Assembly (NCBI GenBank): GCA_036768485.1
Contig: JAVLUZ010000145.1
Coordinates: forward strand, 22,477,522-22,541,521
Source of the DNA: Mermis nigrescens
Lineage: Eukaryota > Nematoda > Enoplea > Mermithida > Mermithidae
Direction: 5' to 3'
DNA length: 64,000 nt
The notes under the pieces are model-generated. The model had not been told where the DNA came from, did not search any database, and saw only the letters and a program-made list of their open reading frames with translations. Shown in pieces: positions 47,101 to 58,294 of this stretch. Each line of letters starts with the position of its first letter. Position 1 is the stretch's first letter. The position numbers were made by a program, and so were the translations under genes.

Positions 47101-49352
47101 ACACACTGAACGTACGTATCAAGCACTATGGTGACATTTTTCTAGCGAATTTTCCATTTCTCAGATTTTCATTTTGTCGAACCATAAGACATTCGACGTG
47201 ATTTCACATCCGACGATGTAGGGCATCAGAGAGCTTTATGAGGCGATCAGATGCGATTTTTCGAGACAACTTTTCTCCATTTTTATGTCATTATTCGAAG
47301 AAGTGGTAGGTACTTGCGATGAGATGGGACATTCCAGCAAGTGGGACTTTCGAGATGATTTGTTAGAATTGAGATGGGATTTTATGTCTTAGTAATTTTC
47401 ACTTTGTGGAGCGTTCGAGGCTATGGATGTGCGAAGAACTGTGATACAAGAGGAAAAGGGAATAAACCGCCTTTGGTTTTTGTTACTCTCTTCAAATGAG
47501 GGACTGAATGTCTCGTTAGTCGATTTGCATAATGTAATATGAAATTCACGGAACTTTGAAAACGCGCAAGTCAAAAATATAAAATTAGTTGTATTGAATT
47601 TAGGCTAATAAATGTGAAAAATATAATTTTTCGCCATATTACATCATTTGAAGTGCATAATTTGAGAGTTTTGTTCAAAATCAATATGTTTTTATTTCCA
47701 CTCGTAGTTTTCTTACCCGTCAAGACCTGAATCTCCAGGCAAACCAGCTGGACCTGAAGGACAGTCATCGAGTTCTTGGCAATCTTTAAATAAAAATAAC
47801 AGTGTTAGTGTGAAAGAATGGGGCGAAATCAGGTACATATCATATAGCAAGAAAGCAAGACAGCGGTTATGAAGCGTGGGTTTTTGAATTACTCGATAAA
47901 ATAAAGTATGTTAATTATATGAAAACAAGGCATTACTCGCCATAAAAAGTGTCTTACCTCATATCTTTAAAAGTTCAAGTAGTAATTATTCGTGACGAAT
48001 AGAGGTAATTTTCTAAAAAAATTGGATTCAAAGCCTTATAGCACTTAGCTTTTTACCTATTGTAGAAATCACAAATAAGTTTCGGCTCATCAGGGATCCA
48101 GCTGGCTTTGGACCATTAAAGAGAATCAAAAGTATGAAGGTAGATTTTAGAAATGTGACCGAGGAATCGAATTAATTACACATATGACAGGAATTCAAAA
48201 GTGTGAAACTATAATGACCAGACAGATTGAACCGGATTATCTAACATAAATAAATAAGTAAATCATTAATCGTTTAAGATATCAAGAATTGCCTCAATCT
48301 GTGTGAAATAAAATAAGAAGGAAGTTATTTGAATGAAAATAGAAGAAAATAAACGACACTTAACGAAACGTACCAGAAAATTTTAAACTGCGATGAATTG
48401 TAGCTATTTTTCATACGAATGAAATAATTTTTATAGTCAGTTTTGGGCAATTCTTTATATGCTTCGGAACTCTCGATCATGCTGTACAGCATGAAGAGTC
48501 TTCAGGGTCAGCCTGGTGAGTCAATAAGTCGACTAGAGATCATGTTTGAGCTAAGATGGCGTATTTAGAGAATGAAATATAAGTACTGTCTTTACTACCA
48601 TAATTGGCAGTTTCAATCACTTACAAGTAATTTAGCAAAAATAATTTGGCTTGTATACACTTTTAGCCTTAATTTCACTTCATTTTCCAAAAAATTTCAA
48701 GTTTTTGTCCAACAGAGCGGTCAAACACCTGAAACCCCCTCATTTCTGCAAATGTCTGATCTCGACTGTAGGTGCACAGCAGAGCCGATCTAGGTGGTGG
48801 TCAGCCAATCTGGGAAAGGGGGTGAAAATTTGAACTTTTCTGACCTAAAATGACATAAATAACTGGTATGTGTGCTAAAATAGCATTGAAACTACATTAT
48901 TCCACAGTTTCTTATCAATAACACATTTGAAGAAAAATTTTAATTTGCATACATTTTTGGCTTTTGCCTCATTTTATCCACAAAATTTTCCATTTTTCCA
49001 TTCTGGGGTCTAGACCCCCAACTCCCCCAATATGCATGTCTGATCTCGACTCTTGAATATGAATTTTTAACACTTACAACAGCTTGGAGCAGCATTAGTG
49101 GCCACGACAGTATTAGAATACGTATTAGCAAGTGTAGTCATAGCGTCGATTTCTGTACGGCCGATTGTTCCTAGCCAGAATTATTTCCTTCCAGGCGTCG
49201 TCGAATACGGTGTTAAATTCAGTCAAATCAGATTTAAGCCTACTTCGAATATTTTTAATCTTGTAACATAGGGCAGAAACATAAATAAGCATGCAGCCAA
49301 TGACCAGCACGCTAAGAATAATTGCAATAATGCCGGTAATCTTTACGCCCAT
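43899..49352 (-). CDS. Nematode cuticle collagen, downstream tandem copy (frame break in exon 1)
   Basis: This is a structural protein of the extracellular cuticle. It has an N-terminal cuticle-collagen domain ([19 protein letters not shown] start, a hydrophobic segment, then [11 protein letters not shown]), a basic RNRR cleavage-like site, cysteine-flanked Gly-X-Y blocks and a KDAHYCPCP end. Exons 2-5 have exactly the same lengths as the copy at 51.0-53.5 kb, so the two are tandem duplicates. Exon 1 needs a +1 shift after about residue 75: the N-domain frame stops soon after RRYDYTC. The frame that enters exon 2 in phase reads ...[11 protein letters not shown]. The sister gene has a 31-nt intron at this place, so an unrecognised small intron is possible; so is a true frameshift. 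The last exon runs past CPCPMK to a stop at 43899. Confidence 0.88.
44412..44573 (-). CDS. Collagen copy 1, exon 5
   Basis: This 162-nt exon carries Gly-X-Y repeats ([20 protein letters not shown], then [10 protein letters not shown]) broken by VTYTK, and ends GGGQGRCG. The acceptor is TATGTAAAG and the donor is GTATGA. Confidence 0.9.
45310..45346 (-). CDS. Collagen copy 1, exon 4
   Basis: This 37-nt exon encodes [12 protein letters not shown] plus one base. The acceptor is TTTTTCAG and the donor is GTAAAT. It has the same size as the paralogous exon at 52421-52457. Confidence 0.88.
45404..45548 (-). CDS. Collagen copy 1, exon 3
   Basis: This 145-nt exon reads [20 protein letters not shown], then a non-collagen stretch with CRVC, then [18 protein letters not shown]. 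The acceptor is TTCAACAG and the donor is GTAAGT. Confidence 0.92.
46043..47415. mobile_element. Probable DNA element with subterminal repeats in collagen intron 2
   Basis: The left part (46,080-46,310) repeats GTCCCACCTCTTCGAA-like strings. The right part (47,280-47,400) has their complements (TTCGAAGAAGTGG, GAGATGGGAC, AGTGGGACTTTCG). The outer ends share CACTT-GTGAAAA and a TAAGAC-like string in inverse order. Between them ATTAGAGGGCGC recurs at 46,638, 46,948 and 47,000. No transposase was recognised. Confidence 0.5.
47717..47783 (-). CDS. Collagen copy 1, exon 2
   Basis: This 67-nt exon reads [20 protein letters not shown] and then LDG. It holds a Cys pair and the first Gly-X-Y triplets. 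The acceptor is TTTAAAG and the donor is GTAAGA. Its length equals that of the paralogous exon at 52826-52892. Confidence 0.9.
48767..49042 (+). mobile_element. hAT-like MITE family 5 in collagen intron 1
   Basis: This 276-bp element starts TGTAGGTGCACAGC and ends TATGCATGTCTG. It has a perfect 8-bp duplication ATCTCGAC. Its right flank is 28 bp from the donor of collagen copy 1 exon 1. Confidence 0.88.
49078..49352 (-). CDS. Collagen copy 1, exon 1 (contains the frame break)
   Basis: The ATG at 49352 follows the acceptor TTTTTTCCCAG. The N-domain reads [20 protein letters not shown] and onwards to [14 protein letters not shown], then RNRRYDYTC and a stop. The donor TGTT|GTAAGT at 49078 suits exon 2 only in the +1 frame. 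Confidence 0.8.
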
Positions 49353-49356
49353 TTCT
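49353..49356 (-). promoter_or_regulatory. Acceptor AG next to collagen copy 1 ATG
   Basis: The minus strand reads TTTTTTCCCAG|AA-ATG, an acceptor only 2 nt upstream of the start codon. This fits spliced-leader trans-splicing or a 5'UTR intron. The paralogue has the same arrangement. Confidence 0.55.
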
Positions 49357-50425
49357 GGGAAAAAATGAATATTTGCTTTATCGGTAATGTCATTTGCAAG
49401 TCCAACGATGTTAATGAACTGATTTTTAGTAAATTTAATAAAAACAGAATAGATCAAAACATGCTCAGACTATGGAGTCTCAATATGAATTTTGGAAGGA
49501 AATTTGCATGATCTTCCAGCGATCAGAATAGCGAGACGAACATACTTGGCGAATTAAATTATTAAAATAGTGCGGCCAAATTCAACTCAATGATTTTGGT
49601 TTCCGATATCTATATCATCTTTAAGCCATATTTATCCAATTTTCATATAATCAGGATTCATAAAAGTGAGCTAATTTTTCGAAAGTTATCGATTAGGTAG
49701 GTACCTACCTGCCTTTTCTTTATTGAACATCTGCTATATCAACCTTGATATTTTTATATAGGAAAGTACTATGTGCATAGATCGAAATTGAAGAATTTAG
49801 AAGAGACAAAATATTTATTATCGGTAAAAAATAATTATTAAATCAAATATGCAACATGTCCTTTTATCAACAAAGAATTATACTAGAATTGAGTTCAACA
49901 AAACTCGAATCCAATTCGTATAAGACTATGTTAACATAACGCACTTTTTTGTTTGTTTTCCAACCTCATTACATCCAAATTGTGCCTGTGCCATTCATGA
50001 GTTTTGTTTTTGACCCTCTTCGTTAAAAGCGCTGAACAGATTCTTTCAGAATTATGCATTAGAATTTTTGTGCAATAACACTGCCATATTCTTCTTAAGT
50101 AGATTAAGTATGATACAAAAACTTCGTTAAAATGAAAAACGACGCATTTGAATGTTCGATCGGTTTCGCCGAGAATGCATTTCACGAAGTAGGTATGAGT
50201 TGGCAATAAAGGAATTTTCGGAATTTTTCCATAAAATAAGGTTGAGTCTTTTTAAATTAATTTTAAATGGGAATATCTCTATATAGTTAACGATTGAACC
50301 TTGCATGCAAATAATTTTTTAGCTCAAAATAATCAACGCATTTGAAATTGTAATTTTGTTTAGGTAGGTACGTAAATCATGTACTACTCGCGAGGTAGAT
50401 TAAATTATGTATACACAGTCGTAGG

Positions 50426-50690
50426 CCTAGATGCGCATAGCATGGTCGACCTGGGGAGGGGGTCAGCCGCTTTAGAGAAATGTCAAAAATTGAGCTTTTA
50501 TGTGGTAAAAAGGACTTCAAAAACTAATATATATGTGCACACACTTTCTGGTTAATTTGAAGCGCTTTTGAAGAAAATTTTCAATTTTCATTTGTTTTGG
50601 TCTTCATTTTGCCTCATTTTCACCACAAATTTTGTCGTTTTAGGGGTATAGACCTTCAAACCCCCAACGTGCATGTCTAGTTGCAGGAAT
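50426..50690 (+). mobile_element. MITE family 5 copy between the collagen genes
   Basis: Starts CCTAGATGCGCATAGC and ends GTGCATGTCTAG. It shares GGTTAATTTGAAGCGCTTTTG with 48,910-48,930 and 21,925-21,950. The flanking duplication is weak. Confidence 0.65.
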
Positions 50691-51023
50691 TTAAATAGTA
50701 CACGTTTTCAGTTTTGTTCATTTTTACATTGGAAACGAGAAAAATTGGTTTTTCATTCTTTTTGTAGAGCGCACATGCTGAAAGTACTCTGCATACATGA
50801 ATGAAAATAATGTCATGCTTCTTTCAGGTACCTACCTACTTACATACTTGTCACAACACAATGGCAAAAATAGCAGTCGCTTTATTTTTCTAAATATTGC
50901 ACAGTCCAGTATTACAGGCTGTTGAAAGAATAAGAAGCCAGTAAACGTTACGTAACATAATAAATTCACTAGTTTGGGCTAAGTAAGTGCTTTCATAACA
51001 ACGCCTATATGAATGGATGGACC

Positions 51024-51208
51024 CTAGGCTTTCTTGACTCTTTTAGGGCAAGGGCAATAATGAGCATCTTTGCCAGGCAGACCAGGTTTCCCACATCCTC
51101 CAGCATTCCCTTTGGGTCCAGGAAGTCCTTCTTTGCCACACGGTCCAGCTGGTCCGGGCGGTCCAACTGGTCCAGGCTGGCCATCGTTTCCGTTCGGTCC
51201 AGGTGGAC
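51024..51208 (-). CDS. Collagen copy 2, exon 7 (terminal)
   Basis: Gly-X-Y ends in [20 protein letters not shown] and then KA, with TAG at 51026-51024. CPCP is the usual terminal cysteine motif of cuticle collagens. Confidence 0.93.
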
Positions 51209-53547
51209 CTCAAAATATCAATAAGATGAATATTACCATTACGTGTGTTTTTATAATATATTTCAAGATTTATTATATGCTATTAGATAGGCGGCTGATA
51301 CAATTTTCAAATAATCTGCCTCTATATTAATTATTATCACGTCATAAAATTAGATAGAAGCTCATGGATTAGAAATTAAAAGATGCTTTGCTTGCTGATT
51401 AAATAAGATAAAGCGAATTCTGTTCATTTAATTATATACTCCGATTTTTGTTAAAATATTAAATTGATTTTAATTTTTTGGAAGTAAAAGTCAATTTTGG
51501 AAGTAAAAATCAAAGAGTCATTTCAACGACTGATGTTGTACATACTAAAATAATTTCAAAACCAATAGAGATACACATATTAATACATGATAAATGCAAA
51601 GGTAGTGAAATAAATATTAAATCTGCTTTCATTACCGCAAGGGCCCGCAGGACCAGAGGGGCCTTTAGGTCCAGCGGGTCCTTTGGCGCATGATTGTCCG
51701 TCGCGACCGGGTGGTCCTGCTGGTCCAGGCTTGCCATCACCGCCTGGCTGTCCAGCTGGTCCAGGCTGTCCGAGAGAGCCAGGAGCCCCTGCTTTACCTG
51801 AATTTGAATTGTGTTTTAGGTTGCATGTACAACAATGATGCTTCCGTTTTATTTAGACAGAGATGCAAGGTTTTTGCAGTACGAGGAACAATCGCTTAAA
51901 TACTCTTCTACATTTTTAAGAAATTCTTGAATAGGATAATTTGTACGATTCTAGACAATACACAATCCGTTTGTAATACAGTGTATGAAAGTATACTTTT
52001 TATGTTATGTTTTATGTCGTTTTTGTTCATTTAGTGCTTATTTTATTTGCGAAATCTTTTTAGCTATTCAATATAAAAAGTTAAAAATATTAAAAACGAT
52101 AAATGTCAAAAAATAATGATTTAATAATTATGATTACAGTAAGTGTTTTAAAGTGGTTTTCAGTCACGATAGTACATGCTTTACTTCCTGTTTATAATAT
52201 TCAATATTTATAGTCCTTTCTGAATAATACTAATGCCATTATTCAACATGGACATACGAACATGCTGTGAGCTTGATAGCGAATGTTCTTTATTGCAAAA
52301 TGAGTCTTCTATGTTGCCGTTAAAATGAGAAAATTATCTCTATTCATTCTTCAAAAATCTACATATTTTAATTTGAATGACGATATGCAAATACCTTTTT
52401 AACATTAATTTAAAAATTACCAGCATTTCCAGGCTGTCCGCATGGACCTTTGTTGCCCTATTTATGAAAAGAGAGAAATAATATATATTGCATTGTCGTA
52501 GAAAAAGCTTCAATCTTACTGGTGGACCGCATGGACCAGCCGGGCCAGTTGGTCCTTTTGGACCACACGGACAAGTCATGCATTCTTTTGGAATAGGTGC
52601 CAACGGATGATATACACGGCCGACTGTGCCTTTGATGCCAGGCTGTCCTGCGTTGCCGGGCAGTCTTAAACGTTGATATTATCCTATCGAGATTATTGAA
52701 ACATAAACACTACATGTTAACAAAATTTTATAGTTATGTCTCTTTATAGAATTCAGAAATCAGAATCCTTTAAATGTTGGTGCTTTGCACGATTCACGAA
52801 GAAAACGTGAATGCCAACTCGTTACCCATCAAGTCCGGAGTCGCCTGGAGGGCCGCAAGGACCTGCTGGGCAACCTCCAGATTCGTAGCAATCTGAAAAG
52901 AAGAAGCAAATCTAGAATCGCTTTCTTAAATATTGCTCAGTAAGATCGCTTTTCCTGAAATCTCACTTATATTAAAACTATATAATTATAAAGACTGAAA
53001 TGCATTTTCTCGCCTAAAACAATTTCTGAAGGCGAAATTATTCATCATTCCTCGACATGGAAAATAAAATAAAATCATAAAACTAAAAAGTCTGAAAATT
53101 CAAAATTTTGATTATTGCTAAAAAAGTTGATGAAGTCCTTCGAATATTTTATTTTAATTTGATAAAATTAAACGATTAGTGCTTTTAGATTTTCAGCGCA
53201 ATACATGCGTTATGAGAAACAATAGTTTGACAATTTTTCTGTACTTACAGTGCCTACATTGTTCGATCCATCGACTGATAGCTATTTAAAGGTAAAAAGT
53301 AGAAAAAATTACGGCATATTCCAGTATCACGTCGCTTCCTGGCCTTTTCACCAAAACTTTTGCCTCTGGCGATCAGAATTTCTTTCCAAGCATCTTCTGT
53401 GACGGCATTGAATTCGATCATATCGAGCTTAAGCTTATTTTGGATGCTGCCGATTTTCTGCCATAGTATAGGCACGTAGAACAAAACACTGGCTATGGAA
53501 AAGACGCTCAAAGCGATGGCCAATATACCGGCTGCCTTAGTACTCAT
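51024..53547 (-). CDS. Nematode cuticle collagen, upstream tandem copy (complete, 287 aa)
   Basis: This secreted cuticle collagen has seven coding exons totalling 864 nt including the stop. Residues 1-62 form the cuticle-collagen N-terminal domain ([20 protein letters not shown], one hydrophobic segment at about 7-29, then [12 protein letters not shown]). KARKRR at 68-73 is a likely subtilisin-type processing site. A cysteine-rich link follows (GIC, QC, YCYESGGC), then Gly-X-Y blocks interrupted by CMTCPC. The terminus is [16 protein letters not shown] and a stop. All junctions are GT-AG in phase, including a very short 31-nt intron at 53282-53312. The exon lengths match the copy downstream, so the pair is a tandem duplication. 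It lies about 1.7 kb upstream of that copy. Confidence 0.93.
51636..51797 (-). CDS. Collagen copy 2, exon 6 (162 nt)
   Basis: Uninterrupted Gly-X-Y begins [20 protein letters not shown] and ends [10 protein letters not shown], with one Ser-Cys-Ala interruption. The acceptor is AAATTCAG and the donor is GTAATG. Confidence 0.92.
52421..52457 (-). CDS. Collagen copy 2, exon 5 (37 nt)
   Basis: Encodes [12 protein letters not shown] plus one base. The acceptor is ATAAATAG and the donor is GTAATT. Confidence 0.9.
52520..52664 (-). CDS. Collagen copy 2, exon 4 (145 nt)
   Basis: Reads [20 protein letters not shown], then [20 protein letters not shown], then PAGPCGPP. The central CMTCPC corresponds to CRVC in the sister gene. 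The donor is GTAAGA. Confidence 0.92.
52826..52892 (-). CDS. Collagen copy 2, exon 3 (67 nt)
   Basis: Reads [20 protein letters not shown] and then LDG. The acceptor is TTCTTTTCAG and the donor is GTAACG. Its length is identical to that of the paralogous exon. Confidence 0.92.
53249..53281 (-). CDS. Collagen copy 2, exon 2 (33 nt)
   Basis: This small exon encodes [10 protein letters not shown] with split codons at both ends. It joins the N-domain to YCYESGGC in the correct frame. The donor is GTAAGT. Confidence 0.75.
53313..53547 (-). CDS. Collagen copy 2, exon 1
   Basis: This exon carries the N-terminal domain from ATG at 53547 to GIC plus one base. The donor GTAATT opens a 31-nt intron whose acceptor is AAATAG. 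Without the intron the frame runs to a stop before the real donor. Confidence 0.9.
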
Positions 53548-53550
53548 CCT
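53548..53550 (-). promoter_or_regulatory. Acceptor AG next to collagen copy 2 ATG
   Basis: The minus strand reads TTTTATTTTTCAG|G-ATG, a strong pyrimidine-rich acceptor one base before the start codon. It suggests spliced-leader addition or a 5'UTR intron. Confidence 0.6.
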
Positions 53551-55634
53551 GAAAAATAAAATGCATTTAAATATTTTTCCTAAGTTTTGCTCTTAATTTA
53601 GCATTTTTAGCAACTTTATCTTTCGTAATTAAAATGTTATTGTTGGAAAAAAATTTGATAGATTGTCTGTCGAAATTTACCAGTAATACTAGATTTGCAC
53701 GCAAACCGAAATAACATTGTTTTCAATAATTTACCGCAACTATGTATTGAAGAAGGAAGTATGCTTAAAATTGTTGATTCATAAAATTCACTGATTAACT
53801 TATGCCTAAATTTGAATTTGAAAGTAAGAGTAATTATATAAATTATGCTAGAAATGCTAAAATAATATTTTAAAAATAACCACTCTTTTGCTTTTGAAAT
53901 GTTAGGGTATTTATAAAAATATAAATATATTTATAATATAATATTTATACTCCTTTATATAGCTCGAGTTTTCTCGTTTTCGACAGCATTTGCAATATTT
54001 ATCTTATGTTTTAGTAAGAAAAATGTCGCGATATAGGTACTGTAGTTGCTTTAATGCTGCACTATTATTCACCGATTTTTGTAAAAAAATTTCGGCTGAA
54101 AGTTTCACAAAATCATTAGGGAAAATTCTCGATTCTTCTAAGTAATTCAAACAAACAAATCACCACCATGTTCTTGCTAAATCCAAGCGCTTATTAATAA
54201 TTTGTTATGAGTATTATTCATTCCAACTGAATTGAGTTATATACTGATAATTTATAAGAGCAATATTAAATACGAATTCCAACTAGCTTTCTAACGAGAT
54301 TTTAAAAAATTAAGATGACGCTTATAAGAAAATTAAGCAAATTTCAAAGTTATTGCATAACACCTCACTCAAGTGAATTTAGGCTTCCTGGTTTCAGGTA
54401 CAATAGCACTCAAAAGTTAATACCGGATAATCGAATTCGGATCGAACACGAGTCCAGTCTCCAAAATGCCCGTATTTATACAGATTTTGCCCACGCACGG
54501 ACGGTCAAATGCAGATTTTCTGAACTAATTACCCCTTCGCAATAATATATACCTACTCACCTACTCGAATCCCCTACTCAACGTTTGGTTGAAAACGCGT
54601 TGTTTTTTGTAAAATCAAAGTGCAGTGGATCATAATCAACCGTATCCGCAATTTACGACATTATTTTTGCTGATACACACCGACTGTCTGTCTGCGACGT
54701 TTGATACGTGAAAGTTCTTAGATTTTTAGGTCAGTTTTGTTTTTTCTAAACAAATCGACGAAGCGACAACAAGAAGCCATTGGCTTGAGAACAATAACAT
54801 TTTAAGTGCGAGCCGAGTGAAAGGATAGTTATGTTAATGAGCTACGAGTGAAAAAAGAGTCAGTTAATTTTAAAATGACTCTTTAAATTAAGAAAATGGA
54901 TGAAGCGAATGAAAAAACCTTGTAAAACAACGGCACACTTATGGTTAGGTGCAAATGGATTGCTGTAAAATTTAATGACCGCTCACTTAATCATCCGCGA
55001 ATCGTGATACCGTTCATTATTCTTTTCATAGTTTAACGCATGAAACGATTTTAGAAAATTCGGTTTTTTCCGAGCAAAAAGAATAACGATGCATGAATTA
55101 ATGGTGACTCGCTTAATTTGGTTAACACGCCAAATGGTTTGTCGCTTTGTTTCGTTGAAAAAGTTCGGTTGGGCGTATCGAGTGTATTCGTAAATATTGT
55201 ATTAGATGACATAATCGGTCTTTTTCGTCGTGTTTTTTCTCGAATTACTTCGATCGCTCCTTTCGCATCGCATCAAGACGCGCATTCGTTTTCAGGGTTA
55301 ATAAAGTTTCATGACAAAACGGTTTCTTTTGTTTTAAAATTTTTTCGATTGAAATGAAAATAAATCTTCGCTATTTGATTTCAATTATTTTGGCATTGTT
55401 TGATTAGGTTTCGAACGCAGTAATTAACATCGTTCACTATTTCAGTGCTGACTTGCTAATGCGATCAGCGTAGACCTGTGAACATTGTTCGCTATTCTTT
55501 GTTGAAACCATTAATTTAGGACTTTTTACTTCATTCTAACACGTACAGACGTCATTATTCGTAGCTGTAAGTAAAAATTCGGTTTATATGAGTCACCGTC
55601 TAAATTGTACAGCATTGCCAGAGTGGCCGTCGCC
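53551..55634. other. Upstream region of collagen copy 2; no gene seen
   Basis: AT-rich sequence without a recognised exon or known repeat. It should include the promoter of collagen copy 2. A plus-strand open frame at 55,118-55,357 has no recognisable domain. Confidence 0.4.
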
Positions 55635-56031
55635 ATACGCGTTCATGAGGGTTTACACCCCTAAAATGGCTACACCAAAATGGCTGCAGCGACCCCCATA
55701 ATTGTCGATTATTTAAAAAAATCGCAGAAAATTTGCAGTTTTGAGCATTTTTAGCTAACTTCCGACTCAAAAGTGTCAAATTTTAGCACTTTGCATTATA
55801 TACTCCTTTTTTGAGTATATTTTGTTCAATTTATTCAAATCATATTTTCAAATTTTTTCGAAGTTATTTCATGCGTTTTTATGCTTTAAAAAGAACGCGC
55901 ATCGGCTGAAACGTCAAAAACAGTGTTTTTGACGTGTACCCATCCTTTTTGAGCCCAAAACAGACGCCTTCTAAAAATTTTCTTACAAAAAAACATTTTC
56001 CTAAAATTCCTATGCTGTACATACATGTATG
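55635..56031 (-). mobile_element. hAT-like MITE, family 2 variant
   Basis: Starts CATACGCGTTCATG and ends CATACATGTATG. The flanks are GCCGTCGC and GGCGTCAC (6/8). It belongs to the subtype with the GAACGCGCATCGG block. Confidence 0.75.
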
Positions 56032-56887
56032 GGCGTCACCCCATCTGCCGCATTTAAGAGCACCAAAATCCTTAATTTTATTATAAACCAAGAGCATTAA
56101 AAAAGCAGCATACACTCGCAATGACATTTATGACATTTCATTTCTATTAAACGACTGATTAACGTTATTGAATGAGTGGTATCTGAAATAAAGTTTATCT
56201 GTTAAAATGAATTAATAAATTTGAAGTTAGTGGACGATAAGCATAGATTTTATTCGTTTATCGCAACTTTGCCGAAGTTTCATTCCAGGTTTTATTTTTC
56301 TCTGCAGGTTAAATTCCTTACCTCGCCTTATCTGTATTTGGTGAATTACGTATAATCCCTTGGAAACATTCATGAGACGCAGTCAGCTTTAAGGCTGGCA
56401 TAATCTAGTCCTAGTATGTTCGAGTTTATTCCAGGCTTGAATTTAAGACTAATGTAAACGCAAGACAACTAAATTAGACGGTCTATATTTATTATCCACC
56501 AATCAGGGCTTAAATCAGTCGATATTGAAACGAGGCCCGGATATATTCTAGTTCCTGCACGCCATTGCATCATGAGCTTAATCAATAAGGACTATGACTT
56601 CTTCATTAGACGATTTAAAAAAACAATTTTCCTCAATAAGTATATTAAGCAAGCAAAATAGCTTTATTCATTGACTTTATATAAAGAAACACGAGCAAAC
56701 TGCGAGCAGCGTAGCGTCTAAAATGTAAGGTCCAAAAATATCAGCAGTAAAAAGGTTACTATCTATGCCCATTATGCTTCAAACAATAAATAAGGCTCAA
56801 GTAGATTAGTGTAGCACGAGCCTGAGGCGGAGATCTCAAATTTTACCATTTTTGTCTCTTCTTTGTCCCGTCACTTTTGCTAGAATT

Positions 56888-57053
56888 CAGGCACGTAGCT
56901 GGCCGTCCTATTTTGGGGGACTAACACCAATTTTGGGGGACTAAGCCCAAAAAGGCCAAAAATAGCACAAAATAACGTTTGAAAAGGTCCTATTTTTCCG
57001 ATTTTTCTGACTTTTGGGGATCCGAACCCCCATCCCCCATAGATACGTACCCG
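56888..57053 (+). mobile_element. hAT-like MITE family 1 (copy g)
   Basis: Starts CAGGCACGTAGC and ends ATACGTACCCG. It has a perfect 8-bp target duplication CTAGAATT. It is the only family 1 copy I found outside NADSYN1. Confidence 0.9.
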
Positions 57054-57061
57054 CTAGAATT

Positions 57062-58294
57062 TCATTTGTTAAAATATATTAAAATGTGTTCTTAGGATAA
57101 CAGCAATGTAAAAGCTTACATGCTAGATTTATAGGTTACTTACATAATATATAGCTTTGAACCATACTTTTATGACTACAGGCTTAAATGCTCAGCTTGA
57201 TCGCTACGAAAGTCAAACACACATGGTCATGGGGGTGCGATCCTTCGAGAATCCTTTATACCCCCGCAGGTATGGTTGACCCCAGGGTTGAATTTCCGGT
57301 GCTTTTGCCTCACCAGACCCCTAGAATTCGGTTGCTACCTATGTTTGGAGTTGACTCGTCTGAGTTGGTCGGTGAATAAAATATCTGAAATTTTTAATCC
57401 ATTTGAGTAGTGGTATGGAAGAGCGATGTAAATCATTGCTCGTTTTCTCGTGATAATTTAGGTGCTATCCATGCATGTCCAATTTTTCCCCGTTTTATGG
57501 CCTTGATTTTGCTTTACTTGTTTAATCAAATCTTTTGCAAAAATAAATGAAGATTAAAGAACGAGTTTGCATTTATCAATGAATATTAAGAACCTTCTGC
57601 CTGAATTTCTTGCATATTTGTCCGAAATTCACGTTATTTATTCATGCACTTGAGAATCCAGCTTAATTTTTATATAAATTAGCTTATTGAAGTATTTGAT
57701 GGAAGTCATTTTAATAGTGCAAGTGTGTACAACGCTCTGAAATTTTTTGGGAACAGATTGAGATCTCCAGTCCTCCTTTAAAAAAAATCGTCCAACTTCA
57801 CGGTCTGCACAGTGCCTGTGGTACCACATGCTCACCATACGTACATGGGCAGCAACCAAATTCTGGGAGTCTAATGGGGCGAAATCGTTAAACAATCGCC
57901 AAAAATTCAATCTCTGTGGTCTATCGGATTCTGGGGTCCAATCCAAACTTCTCGCAGACTCCTATGCCAATGTGTGATGCCTACCTAATATGAATAAATA
58001 GGTAGCAATAGTCAGCACAGTGCCTAGTTTTACGCCTTTCCTTGAAATGTAACATGGAACGATAGAGCTAAAAAAGCTGTAAAAGACGTTGAGTACGTAT
58101 ATCGCCCACTAGTATTTTTCCCGCAAAACATAACCCTAATTGATCAATTTCTAATTTATCTGCCGTACTCTTTCGAATGACTTGCACTGAATCTCATTGA
58201 TCATTATTTTTCATTATCGCTTTATACGATTTATACGTATAACTTTAACATCGTTAATTAGCAGCACTGAAGTTTAAATTTAAGGCCTTTACTA
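57062..58294. other. Intergenic, with C/G-rich MITE remnants
   Basis: Segments at about 57,222-57,345 and 57,835-57,980 have the ACATGG(GCAGC) start and CTGGGG or CTACC blocks of the short C/G-rich elements. The rest shows nothing recognisable. Confidence 0.4.

Noticed and set aside
51009..51330. Proline/glycine-rich plus-strand frames ([11 protein letters not shown] type)
   Set aside because: Antisense shadow of the collagen Gly-X-Y exon on the minus strand.
55118..55357. 79-residue plus-strand open frame
   Set aside because: No homology recognised and no supporting signals; probably accidental.
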